This document shows positions 25,221 through 35,600 of a DNA stretch of 53,858 nt, piece after piece. Both the position numbers and the translations under genes were made by a program. The stretch is from Candidatus Syntrophosphaera sp. (GTDB lineage: Bacteria > Cloacimonadota > Cloacimonadia > Cloacimonadales > Cloacimonadaceae). The notes beneath the pieces were generated by a model. It saw only the letters and a program-made list of their open reading frames with translations, did not search any database and was not told where the DNA came from. Every line of letters starts with the position of its first letter. Position 1 is the stretch's first letter. Location: NCBI GenBank assembly GCA_019429425.1, contig JAHYIU010000007.1, positions 1 to 53,858 of the forward strand. The letters are read 5' to 3'.

Positions 25221-26354
25221 TCAATCTTCCGCAAAGAATTTCGCCACTTCCTGCATCCGGGTGGGGATGTCGATATGCTGGGGGCATTTGCTGAGGCATT
25301 CGCCGCATTGAACGCATTTGTCGGCGCGCATTTCCTCGGTGATCCAGGCTTTGTATTCATGGGTGTGGCGTTCCTTGGCTTCGAACATGATGGCTTCGTT
25401 GTAGATCCCAAAGACGCCGGGAATGGCCACTTTATGAGGACAGGGCAGGCAATAGCGGCATTCGCTGCAGGGGATGGCGATGCGCCGGAGATACTCCAGG
25501 CGGGCCTGATTGTAGACCTTCAGTTCCCTGTCATCGAGCATGCCGGCCTTTGCGTGTTTGGCCAGGCGGATGTTTTCCTTGAGCTGCTCCAGGCTGCTCA
25601 TGCCGGAGAGAGCGACAGTGCTGCCGGGAAAGTTCCAAACCCAGTTCAGGGCGCGCTCGACAGGGCTCCAAGCGTGCCGGCTTTTGGACCAGATGGCTGC
25701 GATGCTCTGGGGAACGTGCTGGACCAGTTTTCCGCCGCGCAGAGGCTCCATGGCGATGATGCCCAAACCCTTTTGCACGGAAAGTTCGTAGCCTCTGATG
25801 CCGGCCTGGTAGCGGGTGTCCAGATAGTTGAACATGAATTGGCAGAATTCCCAATCGTAAGCTTCGACGATCTTGCGGAACACGGGATACTTGTCGTGGA
25901 AGGAGAAGCCGATGTGGCGGATCTTGCCGTCAGATCTGGCTTTGTCCAGCCAGTCCAGCACTTTCAGGCCGCGCATCTGCTTCCAGGATCTTTGGCCCAG
26001 GGAGTGGAGGAGGTAATAATCGATGTGATCGGTGCGCAGCTTTTCCAACTGCTGATCGAGGTAGGAATCCAGGTCTGAGGGGGTTTTCACGAGCCAGCAG
26101 GGTAGTTTGGTGGCAATATAAAGTTTCTCGCGCGGCACCTGGTCCACGAAGCGACCCAGCAAGGGTTCGCTTTCCCCGCCGTGGTAAGGCCAGGCCGTGT
26201 CGAAGTAGTTGACCCCGTTATCGAGGGCGTAGTGCAGCATTTCCTGGCATTTGTCCTCGTCCAGCTTGTTGTCCGGAGTGGTGGGCAGGCGCATGAGGCC
26301 GAGCCCCAGGATGGAGAGTTTTTCTTTCTGTCCGGGCATGGTTCGATATTGCAT
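25221..26354 (-). CDS. aldo/keto reductase with C-terminal ferredoxin domain
   Basis: 377 aa. Residues 1-280 form an AKR barrel: LGLGLMRLP; DNGVNYFDTAWPYHGGESE, with the catalytic Asp and Tyr; and YIATKLPCWLV, with the Lys. The C-terminal part has cysteine clusters CSECRYCLPCPHKVAIPG and CVQCGECLSKCPQHIDIP, the latter a clear [4Fe-4S] ferredoxin signature. This fusion is common in anaerobes (YakC/COG1453 type), where electrons may come from or go to ferredoxin; substrate unknown. It is a single gene, convergent with ugd and divergent from rocD. I see no strong terminator in the 160 bp beside ugd. Confidence 0.9.
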   Translation of the reverse strand: MQYRTMPGQKEKLSILGLGLMRLPTTPDNKLDEDKCQEMLHYALDNGVNYFDTAWPYHGGESEPLLGRFVDQVPREKLYIATKLPCWLVKTPSDLDSYLDQQLEKLRTDHIDYYLLHSLGQRSWKQMRGLKVLDWLDKARSDGKIRHIGFSFHDKYPVFRKIVEAYDWEFCQFMFNYLDTRYQAGIRGYELSVQKGLGIIAMEPLRGGKLVQHVPQSIAAIWSKSRHAWSPVERALNWVWNFPGSTVALSGMSSLEQLKENIRLAKHAKAGMLDDRELKVYNQARLEYLRRIAIPCSECRYCLPCPHKVAIPGVFGIYNEAIMFEAKERHTHEYKAWITEEMRADKCVQCGECLSKCPQHIDIPTRMQEVAKFFAED

Positions 26355-26494
26355 GTTATCCTCGCTCCAATGTTTTTTTTCCTGATGCTGGAAGCGGGGA
26401 AAACTGTCAATCAGTTTTCTGGCCCGGGGTCGCTGAAACTTCCGCCGCTCTTGAAACCTGAACCAGGGTCACGGCTTGCCGGGAAAGAATGTCC

Positions 26495-26523
26495 TTGACA
26501 CAAAAAGCGCATTTAGGGTTTGG
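26495..26523 (+). promoter_or_regulatory. Possible rocD promoter
   Basis: A consensus TTGACA at 26495-26500 lies about 60 bases before the rocD start; the -10 candidate (GTTTGG at 26518) is poor. Listed because the same TTGACA box occurs before ssrA, coaX and tRNA-Asp. Confidence 0.3.
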
Positions 26524-26558
26524 CTTGAGCATGAAAAAAATACAAGATATGGAGTGAA

Positions 26559-27803
26559 ATGATGCCCGAAAATCTCAAATATGGAACGGTAAGCTCAAGC
26601 CAGGCGATGGAGCTGGAGGAAAAGTACGGGGCCCACAACTATCATCCTCTGCCAGTCGTGCTGGCCAAGGGCGTGGGAGTGTTTTTATGGGATCCCGAAG
26701 GCAATAGATACTATGATTTCCTTTCGGCCTATTCCGCCGTGAACCAGGGACACTGCCATCCCAGGATAATCAATGCCCTGATCGACCAGGCCAGGGAACT
26801 GACCCTGACCTCGCGGGCCTTTTTCAACAACAAGCTGGGCGAATACGAACAATTCATCACCGAGTATTTCGGCTACGATATGGTGCTGCCGATGAATTCA
26901 GGCGCCGAGGGCGTGGAAACGGCCATCAAGCTCGCCCGCAAATGGGCCTACCAGGTCAAGGGCGTGGACAAGGACGGAGCGATCGTGATCTTTGCCCAGA
27001 ACAATTTCCACGGCCGTACGATGCTGGCGGTATCGGCTTCCACGGATCCAGATTGCTACGAGGGTTTCGGCCCCTTCCTGCCCGGCATTGCCAAGATACC
27101 CTACAACGATGCCAACGCTTTGAAAGAGTATTTGCAGGCCCATGGCAAAAACGTTGCCGCCTTCATCGTTGAGCCGATCCAGGGCGAAGCGGGAGTTTTC
27201 GTTCCGGACGAAGGCTATCTGAAAGCCTGCTACGACCATTGCAAAGAACACAATGTGCTGTTCATCGCCGATGAGATCCAGACCGGAATCGCCCGCACCG
27301 GCAAACTTCTGGCCTGCGACTATGAAAATGTGCGCCCGGACATCCTGATCCTCGGCAAGGCAATCTCCGGCGGCGTTTTGCCCGTGTCGGCGGTTTTGGC
27401 GGATCGGGAGATCATGCTCACGATCAAGCCTGGCCAGCACGGATCGACCTTTGGGGGGTTTCCCCTGGCCTGCGCCGTGGCCAAGGCATCCCTGGAAGTG
27501 GTGAGGGACGAAAACCTGGCAGAGCGAGCCTTCGAGCTAGGAAAGGCCTTCCGCGAGCAATTGCGCGCCATCCAGAATCCGATGATCAAGCTGGTGCGCG
27601 GAAAGGGCCTGCTCAATGCGATCGTAGTGGAGCCCAAGAACGGTTATGAGGCCTGGGACGTCTGCCTGAAACTGAAAGACCAGGGCGTCCTCTGCAAACC
27701 CACGCATCGCCACATCATCCGTCTGGCGCCGCCTTTGGTGATCACGAGAGAGCAACTGACCGAGGTTGCCGGGATCATCGAAGCAGTTATCAATGAGATC
27801 TGA
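26559..27803 (+). CDS. rocD: ornithine aminotransferase
   Basis: 414 aa, PLP-dependent class III aminotransferase. Converts ornithine and 2-oxoglutarate to glutamate semialdehyde and glutamate, linking arginine and proline metabolism. Typical ornithine-aminotransferase features: [18 protein letters not shown] and [15 protein letters not shown] near the N-terminus, [37 protein letters not shown], and the PLP lysine in [17 protein letters not shown]. Start ATG at 26559; the next codon is also ATG (26562), with TGGAGTG upstream. A terminator follows at 27821. Confidence 0.93.
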   Translation: MMPENLKYGTVSSSQAMELEEKYGAHNYHPLPVVLAKGVGVFLWDPEGNRYYDFLSAYSAVNQGHCHPRIINALIDQARELTLTSRAFFNNKLGEYEQFITEYFGYDMVLPMNSGAEGVETAIKLARKWAYQVKGVDKDGAIVIFAQNNFHGRTMLAVSASTDPDCYEGFGPFLPGIAKIPYNDANALKEYLQAHGKNVAAFIVEPIQGEAGVFVPDEGYLKACYDHCKEHNVLFIADEIQTGIARTGKLLACDYENVRPDILILGKAISGGVLPVSAVLADREIMLTIKPGQHGSTFGGFPLACAVAKASLEVVRDENLAERAFELGKAFREQLRAIQNPMIKLVRGKGLLNAIVVEPKNGYEAWDVCLKLKDQGVLCKPTHRHIIRLAPPLVITREQLTEVAGIIEAVINEI

Positions 27804-27820
27804 ATCAATAAATAGCCAGC

Positions 27821-27867
27821 TTACCGGAGCAAGGCGGATCGCCAGGTCCGCCCTCCGGTAATTCTTT
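27821..27867 (+). terminator. Terminator after rocD, abutting era
   Basis: Two-part stem: TTACCGGAG pairs with CTCCGGTAA (27821-27829 with 27853-27861), and inside it GGCGGA pairs with TCCGCC. It is followed by TTCTTT, and the era ATG begins immediately after, at 27868. The hairpin therefore also occupies the place where the era ribosome-binding site should be. Confidence 0.75.
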
Positions 27868-28752
27868 ATGGACAGGCCAGATTTCCGCAGCGGCTTCGTC
27901 GCCATTTTAGGCAAACCCAATACGGGAAAATCCACCCTGATGAATCTCATCCTGAATGAGAAGCTCTCCATCACCTCACCCAAGCCCCAAACCACCCGCT
28001 ACGCGATCAAGGGCATCCTCAACCGGGAGGACTGCCAGATAGTTTTCATCGACACCCCTGGCTATTTGAAGCCCCGCTACGAGATGCAGCAGAGGATGCA
28101 GAGGATCTGGTCCGATGCCTTCCGCGACGTCGACCTGATCCTGTTCATGAGCGACGTCCTCAAGTTTCCCACGGACTACGACCTGGAAGTGCTGGAACTG
28201 CTGAGCTCGGTCAGAACGCCCCAGATCGCCGTCTTCAACAAGATCGACCTGAAAAGCGACCTGGCCAGGGAAGCCTTCGTCTCCAGATTACCGGGGTCCA
28301 TCGGCGAAACGCACTTCGTATCCGCCCGGACGGGAGAGCTGGTCCCGGAACTGCTGGAATCGATCATCCGCCACATGCCCTATCATGAGCCCTATTATCA
28401 GCCCGACCAGCTTTCCGACCTGCCCCTGCGCTTTTTTGCCCAGGAGATCATCCGCGAAGCGATCTTTCACCTTTTCGCCCAGGAGATTCCCTATGCCACG
28501 GCGGTTTTGATCGAGAAATTCAGCGAGGAAGAGGACAAGACCGTGATCGACGCCGTCATCTGGCTGGAGCGGCAGAGCCAGAAACCGATCATCATCGGCA
28601 AAAACGGCGCCAACCTGGCCAGGATCCGCGAGTATGCTGAGGCTCAGCTTTCAGCGTTCATGGAAATGCCTGTGCAGGTGCATCTTTGGGTCAAGATCAA
28701 CCCCAACTGGCGCAAGAAGAACAGCTCCCTGAAAGAACTCGGATTCAGTTAA
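27868..28752 (+). CDS. era: GTPase Era
   Basis: 294 aa. Era binds the 3' end of 16S rRNA and checks 30S assembly. G1 loop GKPNTGKST near residue 17, G2 region KPQTTRYAIKGI, G3 DTPG, G4 NKID, G5 SARTG. A C-terminal KH domain includes VIDAVIWLERQSQKPIIIGK and the conserved GANLARI region. No obvious ribosome-binding site precedes the ATG because a terminator hairpin lies there; no alternative in-frame start would keep the G1 loop, so the start is retained. Confidence 0.95.
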   Translation: MDRPDFRSGFVAILGKPNTGKSTLMNLILNEKLSITSPKPQTTRYAIKGILNREDCQIVFIDTPGYLKPRYEMQQRMQRIWSDAFRDVDLILFMSDVLKFPTDYDLEVLELLSSVRTPQIAVFNKIDLKSDLAREAFVSRLPGSIGETHFVSARTGELVPELLESIIRHMPYHEPYYQPDQLSDLPLRFFAQEIIREAIFHLFAQEIPYATAVLIEKFSEEEDKTVIDAVIWLERQSQKPIIIGKNGANLARIREYAEAQLSAFMEMPVQVHLWVKINPNWRKKNSSLKELGFS

Positions 28753-28777
28753 AAAGCGCTGAAGCGCGGGAATTCTG

Positions 28778-28805
28778 TTGACACAATTGCAGTATCGCCA
28801 ATTGT
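28778..28805 (+). promoter_or_regulatory. coaX promoter with inverted repeat
   Basis: TTGACA at 28778-28783 overlaps a perfect 7-bp inverted repeat, ACAATTG (28783-28789) and CAATTGT (28799-28805), spaced by 9 bases. The repeat covers the spacer and the expected -10 area, so it could be an operator. No candidate regulator is encoded nearby. Confidence 0.4.
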
Positions 28806-28868
28806 AGCTTACAGAGCAGATCAGGCTTTATTTTTTATGTTTCCAAATCAAGATACAGCGTGGAGATT

Positions 28869-29663
28869 ATGTTTCAAAACAGCATTGATGAAGCCACCTT
28901 GGTAATCGACATAGGAAATACCAACATCACTTGCGGCATCTACCAGAATGAGGCCATGACCTGGTTTGCCAGGTTCTTCAGCTCCGCCAACCGGACCGCC
29001 GATGAATACTATGGCCTGCTGAACTCGCTGCTCAAGGACATCAGCCTGGGAACGATCGATGCTGTCGCCATGGCCAGCGTGGTGCCTGAATTGACCAGGA
29101 TCTGGCAACATCTTTTCCAGAAATACTCCGCAGCCAGGGTCTGGGAGATCAATGCCCTCTGTGATCTGGGCCTCAGCTATAAGGTTGCTGATCCCTCCTT
29201 CATTGGCGGCGACCTGATCGCCAATGCCTATGGCGCCTGGAAAAAATATTCCCGGGACTGCATCGTGATCGATCTGGGAACAGCCACCACAGTTGAGTTC
29301 GTCACCCAAAACGGCAGTTTTGAGGGGACTGCGATCACGCCGGGCCTGAAGACCGGCGCCGACCAGCTCTTTCAAAAGGCCGCCCTGCTCTCGCAGATCG
29401 AGATCGTCCCGCCAACCTCGCTCTTGGGCACCAACACCAGGGACGCCCTGCTGGCCGGGATCGTGCGCGGGCATGCATTCATGCTCGAGAGCTTTGTCCG
29501 GGAGATCGAATCCCAATATTCCGACAGGGCCGATATCCTCACTGTCGCGACCGGCGGGATCGCCGACCTGGTCAAACCCCTTGTCCCTTCGATCGACATC
29601 GTGGACAAGACCCTCACGCTGGATGGCATTCACCTGGCCTACCAACACCTCAAAAACAAATAA
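28869..29663 (+). CDS. coaX: type III pantothenate kinase
   Basis: 264 aa. First step of coenzyme A synthesis, ATP + pantothenate to 4'-phosphopantothenate. ASKHA fold: phosphate loop VIDIGNTNITCGIY, IVIDLGTATTVEFV, GTAITPGLKTGADQLF and TVATGGIADLV. The ATG at 28869 has GGAG 4 bases upstream; an in-frame GTG at 28860 is the alternative and would add three residues. The gene is followed after 9 bp by the SprA-like gene, so the two may share a transcript. Confidence 0.93.
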   Translation: MFQNSIDEATLVIDIGNTNITCGIYQNEAMTWFARFFSSANRTADEYYGLLNSLLKDISLGTIDAVAMASVVPELTRIWQHLFQKYSAARVWEINALCDLGLSYKVADPSFIGGDLIANAYGAWKKYSRDCIVIDLGTATTVEFVTQNGSFEGTAITPGLKTGADQLFQKAALLSQIEIVPPTSLLGTNTRDALLAGIVRGHAFMLESFVREIESQYSDRADILTVATGGIADLVKPLVPSIDIVDKTLTLDGIHLAYQHLKNK

Positions 29664-29672
29664 CAGCCCTAC

Positions 29673-32600
29673 ATGCTCAAATCTTGTATCCTTCTCGCAT
29701 TGATCCTGTTCCTGACAGGTGTTGCGGGGGCTTCGGAGTTTTATCCCCGCCTCTATATCGAAGGATACAACCCCCTCATCTACAACACGGTCGACATCCA
29801 TAAACTGTATAAAGGCCTGAATTACGCGAGCAGCCAGCCATACCTGATCCGTGACTTTGCCCCGGAAACGGTGGAAGAGATCGATTTTGATAACGACAAG
29901 GTCATCATAACCACCCGGGTGGGCGGATATGAGCTTGTTCCGGGCCGGACCCTAAGCTTCGGCACCTACTTTTCCAACCTGCAGCAAAAGACCTTCCGCC
30001 AATCCCTGATCGGCAGATACAAAACCCAGGCCCAGCGAACTGACGTCACCACCACCGGCCTGATCAAGGAATTTGTGCTGGAGCTTCCCACGATCGCCAT
30101 GCCCCGTTCCGTGCAAAGGGTTTTGGGTTCCTCCGCCGGCAGATTGAATCTGGACGGAACGCAGAAAGTGATGCTGGAAGCCGGCAGCACGAAACGGAAA
30201 AACGTTGCCATCTACGAAACCGACAACGCCAGCCGCTTCGACATCAAGATGGAGCAGGAAACAAACCTGCGCCTGTCCGGAACGATCGGCGAAAAGATCG
30301 CCGTGAACCTGAAATACAACAGCAAGCAGGACGAGCAGTTTTTCGATCCCAACAACGTCAGCATCAAATACACCGGCGACGAGGACGAGGTCATCCAATC
30401 CATCGAGGCCGGAAACATCACCCTGTCCCTCGCAGGATCACGCTATATCAGCTATTCCACCTCCTCGCAGGGCTTGTTTGGGGTCACGTCCAAGTTCAGA
30501 TATGGAAATCTGGACCTGACGGTTATCGCCAGCAAGGAAGAAGGCCAGAAAAACACACAAAGCTACATCGGCACCAGCCAGGCCGATTCCACCATTTTCC
30601 GCAGCCGGGATTACGCCTCCCGGACCATGTACTATCTCGAAGACCCCTATGACCTGTATGAGCTATATAGCCAGGAAGATGTTTCGCCAAACGTTCCGCA
30701 GGGTTGGGTGGACAACGCGATCAAGACCAGCCCCAGCGGCGCCTGGTACATCAAGAGCCCGGAGCTGCTGCCCGAGAACGGCACCGTGCGGGTGTTCATA
30801 GATGATGCCAACGCCAACAACAACGTGGCTTCGGCTGTGGGCGACACCATCTTTTTCAGCCCCACGGATTATTACGTTCCCTATTACGATGAATTGATCG
30901 AGGGCACTGACTTCGTGACCGACTACACCGCCGGCATCATCCAGATCAAGAAGGTCATTGACCGCAGGACCACGATCGCCGTCAAATACGTGAACCGGGC
31001 CGGACTGCCGGTTCCCCCGAACAGCGATGAACAGGACGGCGTCCTGCATGCCAAGGTGATCCGCCGCCGCAACCAGGAGTATGACCCCACCGATCCCAAC
31101 AATGTTTGGCACTACCAGATGCGCAACGTCTACAACATGAACAAGACCAACATCAAGAACGACGGATTCAGCCTGGAGATCTATACCGTCAACGTGAACC
31201 TGACGCGCAATTATCTGGTCCCGGATTCCCTATCCGTGCCCGGCGTAATCACCTACAACGATTATTTGCGAATGGACAGTACCGGCGACGGCCTGATCAA
31301 CGGCGACGACACCACGGTCAACCTGACCACCGGGCTCGTCATCATTCCAATGATCCAGCCCTTTGATCCTTTGGGCGACGGCATCATCTACCGGGATGAA
31401 AACGAGAGCATCAGCTATCTGGACATCAGCTTCTTCATGTCGGTCAAAGGCAAGATCGGACGTGAGGCGGTGGACCTGATGCAGGGCGGCATCCTCAAAG
31501 GCAGCGTGGTGGTGAAAGTCAACGGGGTCGAGCAAAGGGAGAACGTAGATTACCTGGTTGATTACGATTTTGGCCGGATCACATTTTTGACGTCCGCCGG
31601 CAAAGACCCGGACGCCAAGATCGAGATCGACTATGAGTATCGCAGCGCTTTCGAGATAGCCAGCAAGACCCTGGCCGGGGTGCGGGCAAACTGGAATCTG
31701 ACCGATTACGCCAAGCTGGGCGGAACTTTGATCTATCGCTCCGAAAACGTGGCCGACCGCCGGCCCCGGATCGGCAACGAAAACATCGAGATGATCATGG
31801 CCAACGTGGATGGCACCCTCACTTACAAACCCGCTTTCATGACCCGCTGGATCGACGCCCTGCCCCTGATCAGCACCAGCGCGGAAACACGCATCACGCT
31901 GTCCGGCGAGATAGCCTACACCATACCCAACATCTACGGAGATCCCAACGGCAAGAAGAAGGAAGCTTTCCTGGACGACATGGAATCGATCGTGGATTCC
32001 TATCCCATGGGCGTTACGATCGGCTCCTGGGTCATGGGGAGCAAGCCTTGGAACACTTCTCTGGCCAAGGGCAGGACGATCTGGTACAATCCCAAGAACA
32101 TCCGCCGGGAACAGATTGAAGACCCGGCCACGCTCACGGAAAGGGAGAAGAAGGAAACGGTGACGGTTTTGGCCCTGAAGGTCTTCCCCAGCAACCTCGG
32201 CATGCCCGGATCGAACGCCTGGAGCTGGGGCGGGGTGATGAAATACCTGGGCAACCAGCTTGATTTTTCCCAGAAAAAGTATATTGAACTGCTCGTCAAG
32301 GTGGACGTCAATCCCGGCGATCCGGTCCCCAATCCCGTCATGCGGATCGACCTGGGTGACATCAACGAGGATTTCTACACCGAGTTTGGCGGATTGAACG
32401 TCCTCAACAGCGAGGACAAAAACAATGACGGAGTCCTTACCCTGGAAGAAGATACTGGCCTGGACGGCATTTTCCACGGCCAGCCCGGAGCCGACCCCAA
32501 TGACCTGGCTTCCAACGAGATCGACCAGTTTGGCGATTATCCAAACATCAACGGCACCGAGGGCAACCGGGTGCTGGATACGGAGGACCTGGACGGAAAC

Positions 32601-35600
32601 GGGGTTTTGAACACCCTGGACCGTTATTTCAGCTATTCATTTTCGCTCTCCGATTCGCTCTACCTGGAAAACGTCAACCACGACGGCTGGCGCCTTTACC
32701 GCATACCCATCACCGATCCCAACGTCTACCAGATCGTCAACAATTCAACGGCCGGAGTGGCGCCCAGCCTCAAAAAGATCTCCTATGGCCGCATCGTTTT
32801 GGAAACAGACCAGACCGCCAGGGTCCTGATCTCCGATATCTCCGTGATCGGCAACAAGTGGCAGGATTTTTACGTGCGCACCTTGGACAACCAGATCCTG
32901 CCGGACGCCCTGGTCAACACCTACAACACGACCTATCTCTCCGGAATTGTCAATAACCAGAAGAACAGCGCCCATTACACCTCGCCCGAGGGTTCTTTCT
33001 ACATCGAATCGCGCCGCGAATCCAGCGAATCGGCGCTCACCCTGGCGGTGCAAAACCTCCAGCCGGGCCACCAGGTCCTGCTGCGCCAACGCTTGTTCGA
33101 TCCCTACAGCCTGCTCTCCTACGGAAGGATCAAGTTTTGGGTCTATCCCGAGGCCCGGGAAAGCAATCCCCTCAATCCGGATTCCATCGACGTCGTGTTC
33201 CGGGTCGGGGCCGACAGCCTGAATTACTACCAGATCCGCGAACGCGTGCCCGTGCTGCCCTATCTCGCCAAGATGGAGAGGGACATGTGGATGGAGTTTA
33301 CCTATGACCTGCAGGACGTAACCTCCCTGAAAGAGATCGATCCGGACGCGACGAGCGGCGAAAGCGCGAGCGGCTCGACGGTCTACAGTTTCCAGGGCAA
33401 CCCCACCCTGACCAACGTCCGGGACATTTATCTGGGTGTTTATTCGCCCGACGACCTGCCTCTGCCCACACCCTTCAACGGGACTCTCTATTACAATGAC
33501 CTCCGGGTCACGGAACCCTTTGAGGACGTTGGCATGGCCAGGCGGCTCTCGCTGAATTCCGTCTTTGCCGACCTGAGCACCCTGGACATCGATTACGAGG
33601 AAAAGAGCGAGAATTTCAATACCATCATCCAGCGTGGAAGGGCCAATACCTTCACCAGTTCCAGAACGCTCAACATGATGAACAAGTATTTCCTCAACAA
33701 GCTCTTTCCCAATTCCTGGGGTCTGGACATTCCCATCAGCCTGACCCGCAACTACACTCTCGGGATCCCGCGCTTCCGCGCCAATTCCGACCTCCTGCGC
33801 GAAAAGATCACCGATCCCGGGGAAAAGCACCGCGAACGCAACGAATCCTTGCTCTACGCGGCCGATTTCGGCTTCAGCCAGAGGACCGCGCCCAAGTCCA
33901 AGATCCTCGCTTACACGGTCTACCGCAGTTCGATCAGCGGCCGGATCGAACAATCATACCGGCACACCCCCACAGCGGTGGACACCACTTTCCTCTGGCG
34001 CGGCACCTATAACTACAACATCAGCTTCCCCAGCGACAAGGTCAGCTTCAAGCTGTTCAAGAACTATCGCCTGGGATTTTTCCCCACCACCTGGAACAAC
34101 AGCCTCACCCTCAACAACACCGAACCCCTAAGCTGGAACTGGGAAAGGCGCGAGGGTGCCTATGGCTGGCAGCCCCGCACCCAGACCGTGCCCACCAAAC
34201 TCCTGGCCACCGACACCAACATCAACTGGGGCCTCACTTCCGACATCGCGCTCACAGCCAGGCTGAACAGCAAGCGGGACCTCAAACAGAAAGAATACCT
34301 CCAATCCATAAATGTCGGCAAGCTCACCGAGTATGTGCAGGACCTCGGATTGAACTACAATCCCAATTACCTGCGGCAATACATCAATTTCACCGCCAGC
34401 GGCGGGACGCGCTTCTCGGAAATGCAGCGCAAATACTACCAAAACACCGACCAGGGGCAGATCGAGGTCTATCAGAGCGATGGGAATGCCAACCGCACCC
34501 TGCGCATGAACCTGACCCTGATGAATTCGCCCCTGCTGGCCTCATTGGCGTCCAAACTTGCCGCTGCCAAGCCTGCTGGCGAGATCAAGCCCCAAGACGC
34601 TCTGCAGCCTCCCAAAGACGAGCTCAAGGGTGGGGGAGACCCTTCCGAGGATGACAAGAAACGCCGGGATGACGAACAGCGGAAGCTGGAAGAGCAGAAG
34701 AAGCTGGAAGAGCAACTGCGCGAGGAAGAAAAGCTGAAAATGGAGAAGGAGCTCAAGGAACACGACGAATTCCCCCAGGAGGGGGAACCCAAGGAAGAGG
34801 GGGAACCCAAAGAAGAGGGGGAACCCAAAGAAGAGGGGGAACCCAAAGAAGAGGGGGAACCCAAAGAAGAGGGGGAACCTCCCTCTGATGAGCCCGACAA
34901 GGAGTTTGAGCCGGTAGACGAAGACTTGCCCGAGGATCTGAAGAAACTGCTGGAAATCCCGGAAGACGACGCCAAACCCGAAGACAAGGTCGAGCCGGGA
35001 GACAAAGCCCCGTCCCGGTCGATAAATTTCCCGGCCGTGATCGTCGGATATCTGGCCAAGCTGAAGAACGTCACCATTTCGATGCAGAATTCCTACGTCC
35101 AGGCCTATTCCCAAAAGAATGACCGCCCGCCTTTCCTCTTCCAGTTGGGAGTGCCGCATGCCGTGGATGGCGAATACCTTGATTCCGTCACCAACGACAA
35201 CACCCTCTCGCTTTCCAGCGGCGTGGCCTTCTCCCGCAAGCTGGACAGCGTCATGAGCTATTCCTATACGATCAACAAGCATTACGCCAACGCCTCGAAC
35301 CAGTCCATCGCGGTCACTTTCCCGGATGTGACCCTTACCCTGCTGGACATTGGCGACCTGGTCGGCCTGGGAAAATATGTCTCCAGCACCCGACTGAACA
35401 CGGGATTCCAATACACCGTCCGTTCCAGCGGCGACGTGGACTGGGTCGAGCCCAAGCAGGAAACCAGGACCATATCCCTGAATCCCTTGGTCGGCCTGGC
35501 CGGAACGCTTTTCAAGAACCTCAGCACCAATCTCAGCTATTCCATCAATTCCGGCGAAAACATCACCGACATGGATTCCTACGACATTATCAAGACCACC

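Noticed and set aside
34779-34880. CRISPR-like regular repeat
   Set aside because: Units are 18 bp without spacers and keep the sprA reading frame; no cas genes in the window.
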